Below are positions 46,101-58,644 of a stretch of 64,000 nt of DNA, one piece after another (position 1 is the first letter of the stretch; the number at the start of each line of letters is the position of its first letter). The position numbers and the translations under genes are program-made. This DNA is from Archivesica marissinica. Lineage: Eukaryota > Mollusca > Bivalvia > Venerida > Vesicomyidae. The DNA lies in NCBI GenBank assembly GCA_014843695.1, contig CM026398.1:44323372-44387371 (forward strand). Reading direction: 5' to 3'. The notes beneath the pieces were generated by a model. The model was not told the origin of the DNA, did not search any database, and saw only the letters and a program-made list of their open reading frames with translations.

Positions 46101-49100
46101 GCAAAATAAACATTGTAGAATTTATAGCATTCATACATTTGCTTTGATTGCGACCATATTTTTACATACATAACTTCAAATCAATTTCTCCTTGACTCTA
46201 GATAACATGTAGACAAATGAAGATACAGCATTCATGTGTACGGAGTGACCCTCCATAGGTCATTTACGACAGGGCAGAATGCAAAATCAATATTGTAGAC
46301 TTTTAAGAGCATTCATGCATTAAGTTTGAATGCAAAATATAATTTACATACACAGATCTACTTTAAATCAATTTCTCCTTGACTCTAGATACAGCATTCA
46401 TGTGTACGGAGTGACCCTCCATAGGTCATTTACGACAGGGCAGAATGCAAAATAAATATTGTAGAATTTATAGCATTCATACATTTGCTCTGATTGCAAC
46501 CATATTTTACATACATAACTTCAAATCAATTTCTCCTTGACTCTAGATAACGCAAATGAAGATACAGCATTCATGTGTACGGAGTGACCCTCCATAGGTC
46601 ATTTACGACAGGGCAGAATGCAAAATAAATACTGTTGAATTTATAGCATTCATGCATTAAGTTTGAATGCAAATATAATTTACATACACAGATCTACTTT
46701 AAATCAATTTCTCCTTGTCTCTAGATACAGCATTCATGTGTACGGAGTGACCCTCCATAGGTCATTTACGACAGGGCAGAATGCAAAATCAATATTGTAG
46801 ACTTTTAAGAGCATTCATGCATTAAGTTTGAATGCAAAATATAATTTACATACACAGATCTACTTTAAATCAATTTCTCCTTGACTCTAGATACAGCATT
46901 CATGTGTACGGAGTGACCCTCCATAGGTCATTTACGACAGGGCAGAATGCAAAATAAATACTGTTGAATTTATAGCATTCATGCATTAAGTTTGAATGCA
47001 AATATAATTTACATACACAGATCTACTTTAAATCAATTTCTCCTTGTCTCTAGATACAGCATTCATGTGTACGGAGTGACCCTCCATAGGTCATTTACGA
47101 CAGGGCAGAATGCAAAATAAATATTGTAGAATTTATAGCATTCATACATTTGCTTTGATTGCGACCATATTTTACATACATAACTTCAAATCAATTTCTT
47201 CTTGACTCTAGATAACATGTAGACAAATGAAGATACAGCATTCATGTGTACGGAGTGACCTCCATAGGTCATTTACGACAGGGCAGAATGCAAAATAAAT
47301 ACTGTATACTTTTAAGAGCATTCATGCATTAAGTTTGAATGCAAAATATAATTTACATACATAGATCTATTTTAAATCAATTTCTCCTTGACTCTAGATA
47401 CAGCATTCATGTGTACGGAGTGACCCTCCATAGGTCATTTACGACAGGGCAGAATGCAAAATAAATACTGTAGAATTATAAGAGCATTCATGCATTAAGT
47501 TTGAATGCAAAATATAATTTACATACACAGATCTACTGCAAATCAATTTCTCCTCGACTCTAGATTAAATGTAGACAAATGAAGATACAGCATTCATGTG
47601 TACGGGGTGACCTCCATAGGTCATTTACGACAGGGCAGAATGCAAAATAAATATTGTAGAATTTATAGCATTCATACATTTGCTTTGATTGCGACCATAT
47701 TTTACATACATAACTTCAAATCAATTTCTCCTTGACTCTAGATAACATGTAGACAAATGAAGATACAGCATTCATGTGTACGGAGTGACCTCCATAGGTC
47801 ATTTACGACAGGGCAGAATGCAAAATAAATACTGTATACTTTTAAGAGCATTCATGCATTAAGTTTGAATGCAAAATATAATTTACATACATAGATCTAT
47901 TTTAAATCAATTTCTCCTTGACTCTAGATACAGCATTCATGTGTACGGAGTGACCCTCCATAGGTCATTTACGACAGGGCAGAATGCAAAATAAATACTG
48001 TAGAATTATAAGAGCATTCATGCATTAAGTTTGAATGCAAAATATAATTTACATACACAGATCTACTGCAAATCAATTTCTCCTCGACTCTAGATTAAAT
48101 GTAGACAAATGAAGATACAGCATTCATGTGTACGGGGTGACCTCCATAGGTCATTTACGACAGGGCAGAATGCAAAATAAATATTGTAGAATTTATAGCA
48201 TTCATACATTTGCTTTGATTGCGACCATATTTTACATACATAACTTCAAATCAATTTCTCCTTGACTCTAGATAACATGTAGACAAATGAAGATACAGCA
48301 TTCATGTGTACGGAGTGACCTCCATAGGTCATTTACGACAGGGCAGAATGCAAAATAAATACTGTATACTTTTAAGAGCATTCATGCATTAAGTTTGAAT
48401 GCAAAATATAATTTACATACACAGATCTATTTTAAATCAATTTCTCCTTGACTCTAGATACAGCATTCATGTGTACGGAGTGACCCTCCATAGGTCATTT
48501 ACGACAGGGCAGAATGCAAAATAAATACTGTAGAATTATAAGAGCATTCATGCATTAAGTTTGAATGCAAAATATAATTTACATACACAGATCTACTGCA
48601 AATCAATTTCTCCTTGACTCTAGATTAAATGTAACAAATGAAGATACAGCATTCATGTGTACGGAGTGACCCTCCATAGGTCATTTACGACAGGGCAGAA
48701 TGCAAAATAAATATTGTAGAATTTATAGCATTCATACATTTGCTTTGATTGCGACCATATTTTACATACATAACTTCAAATCAATTTCTCCTTGACTCTA
48801 GATAACATGTAGACAAATGAAGATACAGCATTCATGTGTACGGAGTGACCTCCATAGGTCATTTACGACAGGGCAGAATGCAAAATAAATACTGTATACT
48901 TTTAAGAGCATTCATGCATTAAGTTTGAATGCAAAATATAATTTACATACACAGATCTATTTTAAATCAATTTCTCCTTGACTCTAGATACAGCATTCAT
49001 GTGTACGGAGTGACCCTCCATAGGTCATTTACGACAGGGCAGAATGCAAAATAAATATTGTAGAATTATAAGAGCATTCATGCATTAAGTTTGAATGCAA

Positions 49101-51376
49101 AATATAATTTACATACACAGATCTACTGCAAATCAATTTCTCCTTGACTCTAGATAACATGTAGACAAATGAAGATACAGCATTCATGTGTACGGAGTGA
49201 CCTCCATAGGTCATTTACGACAGGGCAGAATGCAAAATAAATATTGTAGAATTTATAGCATTCATACATTTGCTTTGATTGCGACCATATTTTACATACA
49301 TAACTTCAAATCAATTTCTCCTTGACTCTAGATAACATGTAGACAAATGAAGATACAGCATTCATGTGTACGGAGTGACCTCCATAGGTCATTTACGACA
49401 GGGCAGAATGCAAAATAAATACTGTATACTTTTAAGAGCATTCATGCATTAAGTTTGAATGCAAAATATAATTTACATACACAGATCTACTTCAAATCAA
49501 TATTTCCTTGACTCTAGATACAGCATTCATGTGTACGGAGTGACCAATCATAGGTCATTTACGACAGGGCAGAATGCAAAATAAATACTGTAGAATTATA
49601 AGAGTATTCATGCATTAAGTTTGAATGCAAAATATAATTTACATATACAGATCTACTTTAAATCAATTTCTCCTTGACTCTAGATACAGCATTCATGTGT
49701 ACGGAGTGACCCTCCATAGGTCATTTACGACAGGGCAGAATGCAAAATAAATATTGTAGAATTATAAGAGCATTCATGCATTAAGTTTGAATGCAAAATA
49801 TAATTTACATACACAGATCTACTGCAAATCAATTTCTCCTTGACTCTAAATGAAGATACAGCATTCATGTGTACGGAGTGACCCTCCATAGGTCATTTAC
49901 GACAGGGCAGAATGCAAAATAAATATTGTAGAATTCATAGCATTCATACATTTGCTTTGATTGCGACCATATTTTACATACATAACTTCAAATCAATTTC
50001 TCCTTGACTCTAGATAACATGTAGACAAATGAAGATACAGCATTCATGTGTACGGAGTGACCTCCATAGGTCATTTACGACAGGGCAGAATGCAAAATAA
50101 ATACTGTATACTTTTAAGAGCATTCATGCATTAAGTTTGAATGCAAAATATAATTTACATACACAGATCTACTTCAAATCAATATTTCCTTGACTCTAGA
50201 TACAGCATTCATGTGTACGGAGTGACCAATCATAGGTCATTTACGACAGGGCAGAATGCAAAATAAATACTGTAGAATTATAAGAGTATTCATGCATTAA
50301 GTTTGAATGCAAAATATAATTTACATATACAGATCTACTTTAAATCAATTTCTCCTTGACTCTAGATACAGCATTCATGTGTACGGAGTGACCCTCCATA
50401 GGTCATTTACGACAGGGCAGAATGCAAAATAAATATTGTAGAATTATAAGAGCATTCATGCATTAAGTTTGAATGCAAAATATAATTTACATACACAGAT
50501 CTACTGCAAATCAATTTCTCCTCGACTAGATAACATGTAGACAAATGAAGATACAGCATTCATGTGTACGGAGTGATCCTCCATAGGTCATTTACGAAGG
50601 GCAGAATGCAAAATAAATATTGTAGACTTTTAAGAGCATTCATGCATTAAGTTTGAATGCAAAATATAATTTACATACACAGATCTACTGCAAATCAATT
50701 TCTCCTTGACTCTAAATGAAGATACAGCATTCATGTGTACGGAGTGACCCTCCATAGGTCATTTACGACAGGGCAGAATGCAAAATAAATATTGTAGAAT
50801 TCATAGCATTCATACATTTGCTTTGATTGCGACCATATTTTACATACATAACTTCAAATCAATTTCTCCTTGACTCTAGATAACATGTAGACAAATGAAG
50901 ATACAGCATTCATGTGTACGGAGTGACCTCCATAGGTCATTTACGACAGGGTAGAATGCAAAATAAATACTGTATACTTTTAAGAGCATTCATGCATTAA
51001 GTTTGAATGCAAAATATAATTTACATACACAGATCTATTTTTAATCAATTTCTCCTTGACTCTAGATACAGCATTCATGTGTACGGAGTGACCCTCCATA
51101 GGTCATTTACGACAGGGCAGAATGCAAAATAAATCCTGTAGAATTATAAGAGCATTCATGCATTAAGTTTGAATGCAAAATATAATTTACATACACAGAT
51201 CTACTGCAAATCAATTTCTCCTCGACTAGATTAAATGTAGACAAATGAAGATACAGCATTCATGTGTACGGGGTGACCTCCATAGGTCATTTACTACAGG
51301 GCAGAATGCAAAATAAACATTGTAGAATTTTAATAACATTCATGCATTAAGATTGAATGCAAATATAATTTATATA
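43190..51376. repeat. Intron 16 satellite, about 170-bp unit, roughly 46 copies
   Basis: Units of about 150-180 bp share GCATTCATGTGTACGGAGTG, TAGGTCATTTACGACAGGGC and ATGCAAAATAAATA. Two subtypes alternate after the GCATTCAT block: one with TTAAGTTTGAATGCAAAATA, the other with TTTGCTTTGATTGCGACCAT. Higher-order periods are visible: ACTGTATACTTTTAAGAGC recurs every 530 bp from about 47302, later at 682 bp. First and last units are more diverged, as expected for array edges. The array continues after two insertions at 52439 and 55739. Confidence 0.95.
43366..43581 (+). repeat. SINE family S1, 5'-truncated, inside the first satellite unit
   Basis: Body and end of S1 without the A box. Flanked by AAAATAATTATTG at 43353-43365 and 43582-43594. 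It splits a degenerate unit of the intron 16 satellite. Confidence 0.85.
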
Positions 51377-52438
51377 TGTTATAGTAATGGGTTATGGGGT
51401 ACTTCACTCTACATTCATGTCCATAAACAACGACTATATGAGGGTTCGTATATAACTTGTCTTTATTTGGTATGCGATCCAGGAGTAGGTATGATATGAT
51501 GATGATGATGCTAAGCTGTACATAAGGCTATAAGCCTCACTCTGAAAAGTACATAATAATAATCGACATTAAATACATTATCACATCATCCCATTATATA
51601 ATACCTACAACAATCAATCATACATATATATATAACAATCATAGCACATCAACAATTACATACATATTACTTAAAGTATAATATCTTCGTTATAGTGACT
51701 AGTTTAGTGACTAGTGTGTAGTGACTAGTGGCTATGGTTCAACCTGGGCATAGACTCCATATGTGTATGTTCCACTATGGGACATTCACTGTACATAACA
51801 TTAACACACACACATATCACTCACCAAACTATGGGTCTAAGCTTTCACAGCCTCTCTGTTCCTCTCAATCGTGCAGTGCCAGTAGTGTTAAGTCTTGTTA
51901 CTGCAAATAACAGAAAGTGGCAAACGTGCAGAGAACATAGAATGATAGATGTGTAACATGCATAGAGTTAATAGATTTCACTGCTACTTTGAAAGTATTC
52001 ATTCCAACCATAAATATCATTCCCCGCGGAAATATAAACATACAGAAACGCGATCAACATTATCGGACTCTAGTAAACAAACTGGTGCTCAAAACCATTC
52101 CAGCTAATCACTTATTTATCAAACAAATAATACTGCATAAATGCATTATTACCAGACAAATGCACAATTCATTAGAAGGAAACTAACCTGAATAAAACAG
52201 TAGATCATCGTTAAAACTGTCTATACACAGCAAGTAAATAAATGTATGACTGATCTCCAAAGAACCTGACAACTGAGTGAAGATCAAATCTGGCGGTAAA
52301 CCCAATTACCCCAGTCATACTTCAATTCCCAAATATGTATTCATACTCTTATGAAATAATGAAATAAGGGAGATAACAAACTATATGAAATGCCTTTTAA
52401 AAAACTAGATTAGTTCCCCTTATTTACATACTGTCACA
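51377..52438. mobile_element. Solo-LTR-like insertion in the satellite
   Basis: 1,062 bp of unique sequence interrupts a satellite unit. It begins TGTTATAG and ends CTGTCACA (TG...CA) and is flanked by TATA on both sides (51373-51376, 52439-52442). It includes GGGAGATAAC and AATAAA motifs. Size, TG/CA ends and 4-5 bp duplication fit a solo LTR. No pol ORF is seen, so the class is inferred. Confidence 0.55.
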
Positions 52439-52528
52439 TATACACAGATCTACTTCAAATCAATTTCTCCTCGACTCTAGATACAGCATTCATGTGTACG
52501 GAGTGACCCTCCATAGGTCATTTACGAC
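52439..52528. repeat. Satellite unit between the two insertions
   Basis: CAGATCTACTTCAAATCAAT to GGTCATTTACGAC: about half a unit, continuing at 55739 after the hAT element. Confidence 0.9.
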
Positions 52529-52962
52529 CAGGGTTGGGTTTTTTACCGTAAAAAACCTATTTTTTACGTAACATTGTAAAAAACTTATTAACTGTAAAAA
52601 AACTGTAAATAACGTAAAAAATCTAGATGTAATATGAATCAGACTGGGAGTGTGTGTGTGTAAAATCTTGTCATGCACTCGCCTCATTTAAACATTATGC
52701 ATTATCATACAGCCAATCACACATACATGTACATCACACATTGTTTGTAATGAAAAACTACTGATTGATTGTTTATTTGTTTATTTACATAAATATGAAT
52801 ATAATATGATGACATATATTATTAAGAGTGTAGACATGTACTGGTCACAAAGAATATTAAAATGGATGATCATTGTCCTGTCAGTTCATTGGTGGATTTA
52901 GTTCAATAGTCCAATTCAACACAACCCCTCAGCATTCTGTAGCAGAATACCAGCTTGAAAGC

Positions 52963-53774
52963 CTAGGCATTGCCCAGTCGATTGCGCACTTTGGTGTGAA
53001 TATGTCCAAAATTGGAAAATATCCTCTCAATTGCCGATGATGCAGGGCAGGACAAGAGTTTTACAGCTAAAGCTATAAAGTCACTAGATACTACATAGGA
53101 TTTGAGAGCCTTCCACCAATTGATAGGGGCAAGCTTTGTTGCAAAGTCTGTGAAGAATGTAGCAGGAAATGGTGATGCTTGTGCCTGATGATTAGTGATA
53201 CAATGAAACTTGGGTCCTGGGATGTAACCCATTCATTCACAGTGTCCAATTGTTTTGCACTTAGATTAGCACCCCTGTAGGATGGATGGAGCATGTAGGC
53301 TACTAAATGTTCATCAAGGATAGCCTGTTTGAAGCGTTTCTCCACAGCTTTGATATGGGCTTGGAGCATTGGATCTGTTAACAGCTTGAGCCACACATCA
53401 CAAGCATCTGCGATGCTACACTTGTCACCTTGACATCTATCCAGAGCTTTGGCAACAGGTCGTAGTTGGGCAGCTAGCTCACGAACGTTCCTGAATAGGT
53501 TAAAGTCCTGGATTTTGCATATGATTGAAGCATCAATATCATCCTCATGGTCCTGGATGATTTTCATGTAATGACTGCGGTTCGTCACAAATGTATCTAA
53601 ACATGTCAGCTGGCTTTTCCACCTTGTCTTACCAGGCAGTTGTGGTTTGACGCTACCCGAGCACTCTGACAACCAGGCATTGGGCTTGTGGTGGTTCCTG
53701 AAGTATTTTTGGACTTCGGTGACATGCTTCATCACAGCCGATGGGGTGAGGTCCTTCACTTCACTGGTTATCAT
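52963..53774 (-). pseudogene. hAT transposase, C-terminal part, frameshifted
   Basis: hAT transposases cut and paste DNA with an RNase-H-like core and dimerise through a C-terminal domain. The first reading frame (53774 down to about 53215) has KTRWKSQLTCLDTFVT and LAAQLRPVAKALDRCQGDKC, typical of the region before the dimerisation domain. The reading then shifts to a second frame (to 52963) ending with LSCPASSAIERIFSNFG and KVRNRL, the hallmark of the hAT C-terminal dimerisation domain. The N-terminal BED zinc finger and first catalytic part are missing. With a frameshift near 53215 and no N-terminus, it cannot be active as it stands. Confidence 0.88.
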
Positions 53775-54056
53775 GGTTATAGAGCTGTCTGCTGGTAGTT
53801 GTAATTGTGTATTTCACTTCACTTGACACTTAGTTATGATTGCTACATAAACATGTCACATGAAGGTGGGGATCAGTTTAATGAGAGAGCTGTCTGCTGG
53901 TAGTTGTAATTGTGTATTTCACTTCACTTGACATTTAGTTATGATTGCTACATAAACATGTCACATGAAGGTGAGGATCAGTTTAATGAGACTTTACTTT
54001 GTGGCTTCACCTAATACAATGACTGAAAGTTTGAATATATAAAATATATAAATAAT

Positions 54057-55595
54057 GGAGTGTAGGACATAAGCCCCCCCCGGACAAAAGCCCTCCCATG
54101 ATTTTTGACACGGGCGGACAAAAGCCCCCCATAGAAAAACCAAGGGAGGACAAAAGCCCCCCCGTTCAAATTCATGGTAGGACAAAAGCCCCCTCATAGA
54201 AAACCCAAGGGTGGACAAAAGCCCCCCTATTCACATTCAGGGTAGGACAAAAGCCCCCCTATCACTGACATTGTTTCCTAAGTATTGACAAGTAAGACAT
54301 TAAGTGACATGTACCTTTTATATTGGCAAAACAAACATGAACAACATGAATGAAACATGAAATAAGCACATTAATATTTCAGCACACTATTAACCAAAGC
54401 ACATGTACTTTCTATATGATGGCTATTTATGGTCTGAACAATCTCATGTGACTGATGTGATGTGACTCAAATCAATTCAAAACATGAATTAAACAAGCAC
54501 ATTAATCTCTTATATCTTGCATTAATATATCAGCACACTTATGGTCTGAACAAACTCATGTGACTAATGTGATGTGACGGGGCTCAAATCAAGATGTCAT
54601 ACACTGGGGACTATGTGGTAAGCAGTCAAATGTTATGTTCTATAATAAGGATGATTTCACCACACTGGGAACACACTGGGAACACAAGCGAATAAACTGT
54701 TCATAGTCGGATACATTCTCCAATCGCGAACATAAAACTGGCCTGTGATTTCTGTCCATCGCGGTATTGGCTGCACAACTTGCTGAGACGTTTCTGGTGG
54801 CTGACAGTCTCCTTCCGCTGACGTTTGGCTGACGGTTGGCCTGTCCGTACACGCTCGAGTTCGGTGTTAACTGCTGTCTGGTCCTTCTGCAGAGATGTGA
54901 TGACGGTCCAGAGACTTGGGTTGCTATGTCCTACCAGGTGTTTGAAACTATTGTTCCAGCTTTCGCACAGGTTGTTGGTCCTATCACCTCCGTCGAGTGT
55001 AGTCTGGTTCACATTCCAAATTGCCGGGGGGAATCTGGGCTGTGTCCGTCTCATTTTGATGACGCCGTTCGCTCCTCTGATCGTCTTGTATCCACCACTC
55101 ACATACGTTGTGTCAAAGTAGTCTATGACTGGCTCGAGAGATTCTGGAACAAGGTCTTTGAGTGCATCCATCCCTTCCTTAACGTCACTCACAGGCAGGA
55201 ACGCCAGACCGTCGATCATCCCCACAAACTGCTTCATGTCGTCGCATTCCTTGTACTTATCCAATTATTCAAAACATCAGTTGACTAATCACATAATCAC
55301 GAAGAAGATCAATGGGATTAGTTGATTAATCATGTTATACGATAGAGATCAATGGGATTAGGCATTGCATTTTGATAAATGGGGTGGTGGAGGGGCGGGG
55401 GGTTGTCCTACCCTGGATATGCATGGGGGGGCTTTTGTCCTCCCTTGGTATTTCTATGGGGGGGCTTTTGTCCTACCCTGAATGTGCATGGGGGGGCTTT
55501 TGTCCTCCCTTGGGTTTTCTATGGGGGGGCTTTTGTCCTCCTGTGGCAAAAATGATGAGGGGGCTTTTGTCCGGGGGGGCTTCTGTCCGTATCCC
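54057..55595 (-). mobile_element. MULE-like element nested in the hAT transposon
   Basis: About 1.54 kb. Ends GGAGTGTAGGACATAAGCCC and CTTCTGTCCGTATCCC are imperfect inverted repeats that extend about 200 bp inward as repeated GGACAAAAGCCCCCC blocks (54061-54261) and their inverse (55370-55590). Flanked by AAATAAT (54050-54056 and 55596-55602), or 9 bp with one mismatch. Long terminal inverted repeats, 7-9 bp duplication and the protein inside point to a Mutator-like element. Confidence 0.85.
54701..55264 (-). pseudogene. C-terminal fragment of a MULE-type transposase
   Basis: 187 codons. It contains KTIRGANGVIKMRRTQPRFP, then DRTNNLCESWNNSFKHLVGH and SNPSLWTVITSLQKDQ, and a basic tail (SAKRQRKETVSHQKRL). 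The TNN-CE-WNN-F-LVGH-NPS-W pattern is what I know from MULE-derived proteins in invertebrate genomes, often linked to FLYWCH zinc fingers. The catalytic DDE core and zinc finger are absent and the left inverted repeat follows soon after, so it is a truncated, non-autonomous element. Confidence 0.75.
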
Positions 55596-55738
55596 AAATA
55601 ATGTGATGATATCTTGAGTAATTTTGGAAGTAATATCATATTTATTTCTAAATTTTAGTTTGTAGTGTAAAAAACCTTTATTTTACATGACGTTAATTAA
55701 CGGTGTAAATAACGTCTGTAAAAAACTTGCCAACCCTG

Positions 55739-56760
55739 TTTACGACAGGGCAGAATGCAAAATAAATACTGTAGAATTATAAGAGCATTCATGCATTAAG
55801 TTTGAATGCAAAATATAATTTACATACACAGATCTACTGCAAATCAATTTCTCCTCGACTCTAGATTAAATGTAGACACATGAAGATACAGCATTCATGT
55901 GTACGGAGTGACCCTCTATAGGTCATTTACGACAGGGCAGAATGCAAAATAAATATTGTAGAATTTATAGCATTCATGCATTAAGTTTGATTGCGAACAT
56001 ATTTTACATACATAACTTCAAATCAATTTCTCCTTGACTCTAGATAACATGTAGACAAATGAAGATACAGCATTCATGTGTACGGAGTGACCCTCCAGGT
56101 CATTTACGACAGGGCAGAATGCAAAATAAACATTGCAGAATTTATAGCATTCATACATTTGCTTTGATTGCGACCATATTTTACATACATAACTTCAAAT
56201 AAATTTCTCTATGAGTCGAGATAAAATTAGACAATTAAGACGCAGCATTCATGTGTACGGAGTGACCCTCCATAGGTCATTTACGACAGGGCAGAATGCA
56301 AAATAAATATTGTAGAATTTTATAGCATTCATAGACTTTTACTGTTGTAGATACATGTTTTTACAAACATGTATCTACAACAGGGCACAATGCAAAATAA
56401 ATATTGTAGAATTTATAGCATTCATAGACATTTACTGTTATTGCTACTATATTTTACAAACATGTATCTACAACAGGGCACAATGCAAAATAAATATTGT
56501 AGAATTTTATAGCATTGTTGTATTTATTTTGATTGCGGGTATAATTTACATTCATAGATCTACTTCAGATCAATTTATGACTTTTGTCAAAATAATAATT
56601 TGCAAAATAAGACACACAACATTCATGTGTATATGGAGTGACCTGCATAGGACATTTACGACAGGGCATAATAGAAAATAAATATTGTAGAATATTATAG
56701 CATTGTTGCATTCAGTTTGATTGCGAATATAATTTACATAGATCTACTTTAAATGAAGTT
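55739..56760. repeat. Intron 16 satellite, right-hand part
   Basis: Continues the interrupted unit with TTTACGACAGGGCAGAATGC. Units become increasingly diverged to the right (ACAAACATGTATCTACAACA variants at 56360-56480). Confidence 0.92.
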
Positions 56761-57348
56761 TTCATTAAGAAAAAAATAATTATTAATAAACTGTACAGTT
56801 TTATAACCTTGGACCATGGCAAAATTCAAAATAAGAATGGTGGGAACAATATAAAAAAATGTATTTTAGAATGAAAATTAAAGAAGGTGACTTTGAGCGA
56901 ATGTACCCCACTCTACTGTATATTGTAAAGCTTAGTGTGTGTAGATTCGGTTGAATTTATTATGTATATTTCATTTATCCAGCAAGCATCAATTTCGTGA
57001 GGTCATGAATTCACTAATATTTCACAACCTAGTGGTATCAGGTCATTCTTGATGATTAATTTTGCAAGTTATGAATTCACAATCAAAAAAATAATGTGAA
57101 AATATCCAAGAAGATTTAGAATAGTTGCAATTTATGCAAGCATTGTTTTTAAAAAAAAAATTGTGTTGTACTGTACTATAATTTTTTATCATTTGTGTGT
57201 CGTGTCAATTTTAATATTTAATTAATTTTGTGTAATTGTTTTATGTAATAGCATATTACATATACTGTTAATCCACGTGCCTCCAAGTACATGTATTTTT
57301 TGCATTGCTATCTTGATATTAGCAAGGAGATAGCTTTGTCGCCACTTT
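56761..57348. other. Intron 16 unique sequence
   Basis: AT-rich with no gene or complete mobile element that I can recognise. Confidence 0.5.
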
Positions 57349-58445
57349 CAGGGTTCCCGCTGTCGGTCGCATTTGTCGCCAAATGCGCATACAAATTAAA
57401 TCTGGCTCCAAAAATCTTCAGTTGGCGAAAATACTTGGCGCATGCCATAAATATCAGCAAAATAAAATTGTTCAAGAAACATAATTGGCCGAAAATCGAC
57501 GAAAGTGAAGGTCGCGCGTGCAATGATGACAAGCGTTTGTTTATTGGAAATCAGCTGTTTGGCACTATTGTATGGGGTATTGAGAAGTTGAACTTGGTGA
57601 CATTTTAATTACGGATAATTGGATTAAATGGCGGTCTTTAATCTTAAACTGATTAGCACAGATATTTCTGTACACCAGAATTTGATAATGCAGTGTTTTC
57701 TCCAGAGTGCGTTTCTTGTGGTTTTGATGCAATGAAATAGCCAGAGTCGCAATGAGAATCATTGAATGCGTTTTCTGTGACGCAACAATATTTTGACAGC
57801 AGATTATATGGACCTTTCTGCAGGGATAAAATGTACAAGATCACCGAGTACTTGTTCATTGACGAGACGCTTTTACTTGTTACAATTATGTACAACGAAA
57901 AGCGTTCAGATGATACAGATAAGTAAGTACGTCATATGTCGGGAAATGCCCGCTACTGAAATAGGTTTAGTTTCCAAGCAGAATAATTCTGCTAATTCTG
58001 AAACCCCAGAATATGATTCGGCCCAAACAATTTCCAACCATGAAAGTACTGAAACACCTTCAGTGTAGTGATATGACTAATAGTCCCTACAAACGAAAAA
58101 CTGTATCAAAATGCGAATTTAGAACGTAGTGGGTGCAAGAAAATGCATGGTTAGTCAGTCTTGTGCACTTTCCAATTTCCCAAACCTGATTTTTTATGAT
58201 TGGTAGTAAGTTGCACAGTATTTATTTATTCATATGTACATGTAGACAACTACAGCAGAAGTACAAGTAATTAACAGTAGTACATGTACACAAGTTGACA
58301 ACTTGTTTAAGATCAGCACATACCAGATGTCCAATTGAATATGGCACTATAGACTGCTGGCTTCAACATTGGAGCCATTGGCGCAAACTTGTTCTGATTG
58401 GCGAATTTGCTGGCGCAAACTAAAATTGACCCAGAGGAAACCCTG
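57349..58445. mobile_element. Candidate hAT5-like element, about 1.1 kb
   Basis: Begins CAGGGTTCCCGCTG and ends CAGAGGAAACCCTG, short imperfect inverted repeats. Flanked by ACTTT at 57344-57348 and 58446-58450. Its 5' part (57349-57600) reads as a 105-codon ORF containing FVAKCAYKLNLAPKIFSW, and related DNA occurs reversed at 27700-27875 (GCCAATTCAC, CAACAGCGAGAACCC). It ends 46 bp before exon 17. Confidence 0.55.
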
Positions 58446-58491
58446 ACTTTGAGCTCATGTTCCTCATGTTATATATCTTCTATATTTACAG

Positions 58492-58572
58492 TAATGGAAG
58501 GTTCACTGCCAAAGTCTCTGAAGCACATAATCAGTAATGCAGAATACTACGGACCATCGTTGTTTCTTCTTG
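58492..58572 (+). CDS. huwe1: HUWE1 coding exon 17 (residues 586-613)
   Basis: Acceptor TATATTTACAG, donor GTGAGT. Reads [20 protein letters not shown] then PSLFLL, nearly identical to human. Confidence 0.97.
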
Positions 58573-58644
58573 GTGAGTTAATTGCATCTCTAGGTATTAT
58601 TCACTTGGTGACCACCAGGTATGTAAAATTCTCATCATATGACT

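Larger units (their letters stand above)
52529..55738 (-). mobile_element. hAT transposon, 3,210 bp, 8-bp target duplication
   Basis: Ends CAGGGTTGGG and CCAACCCTG are inverted repeats with TTTTTTAC-rich subterminal DNA. Flanked by TTTACGAC at 52521-52528 and 55739-55746, both from the satellite unit; removing the element restores the unit. Inside are a broken hAT transposase (minus strand), a tandem duplication of about 106 bp (53779-53990, GAGCTGTCTGCTGGTAGTTG) and a nested MULE-like element. Age: clearly younger than the satellite array. Confidence 0.95.

Noticed and set aside
57291..57608. 105-codon ORF
   Set aside because: Spans the border of a candidate transposon and resembles the repeat at 27705-27875; no intron or homology support.
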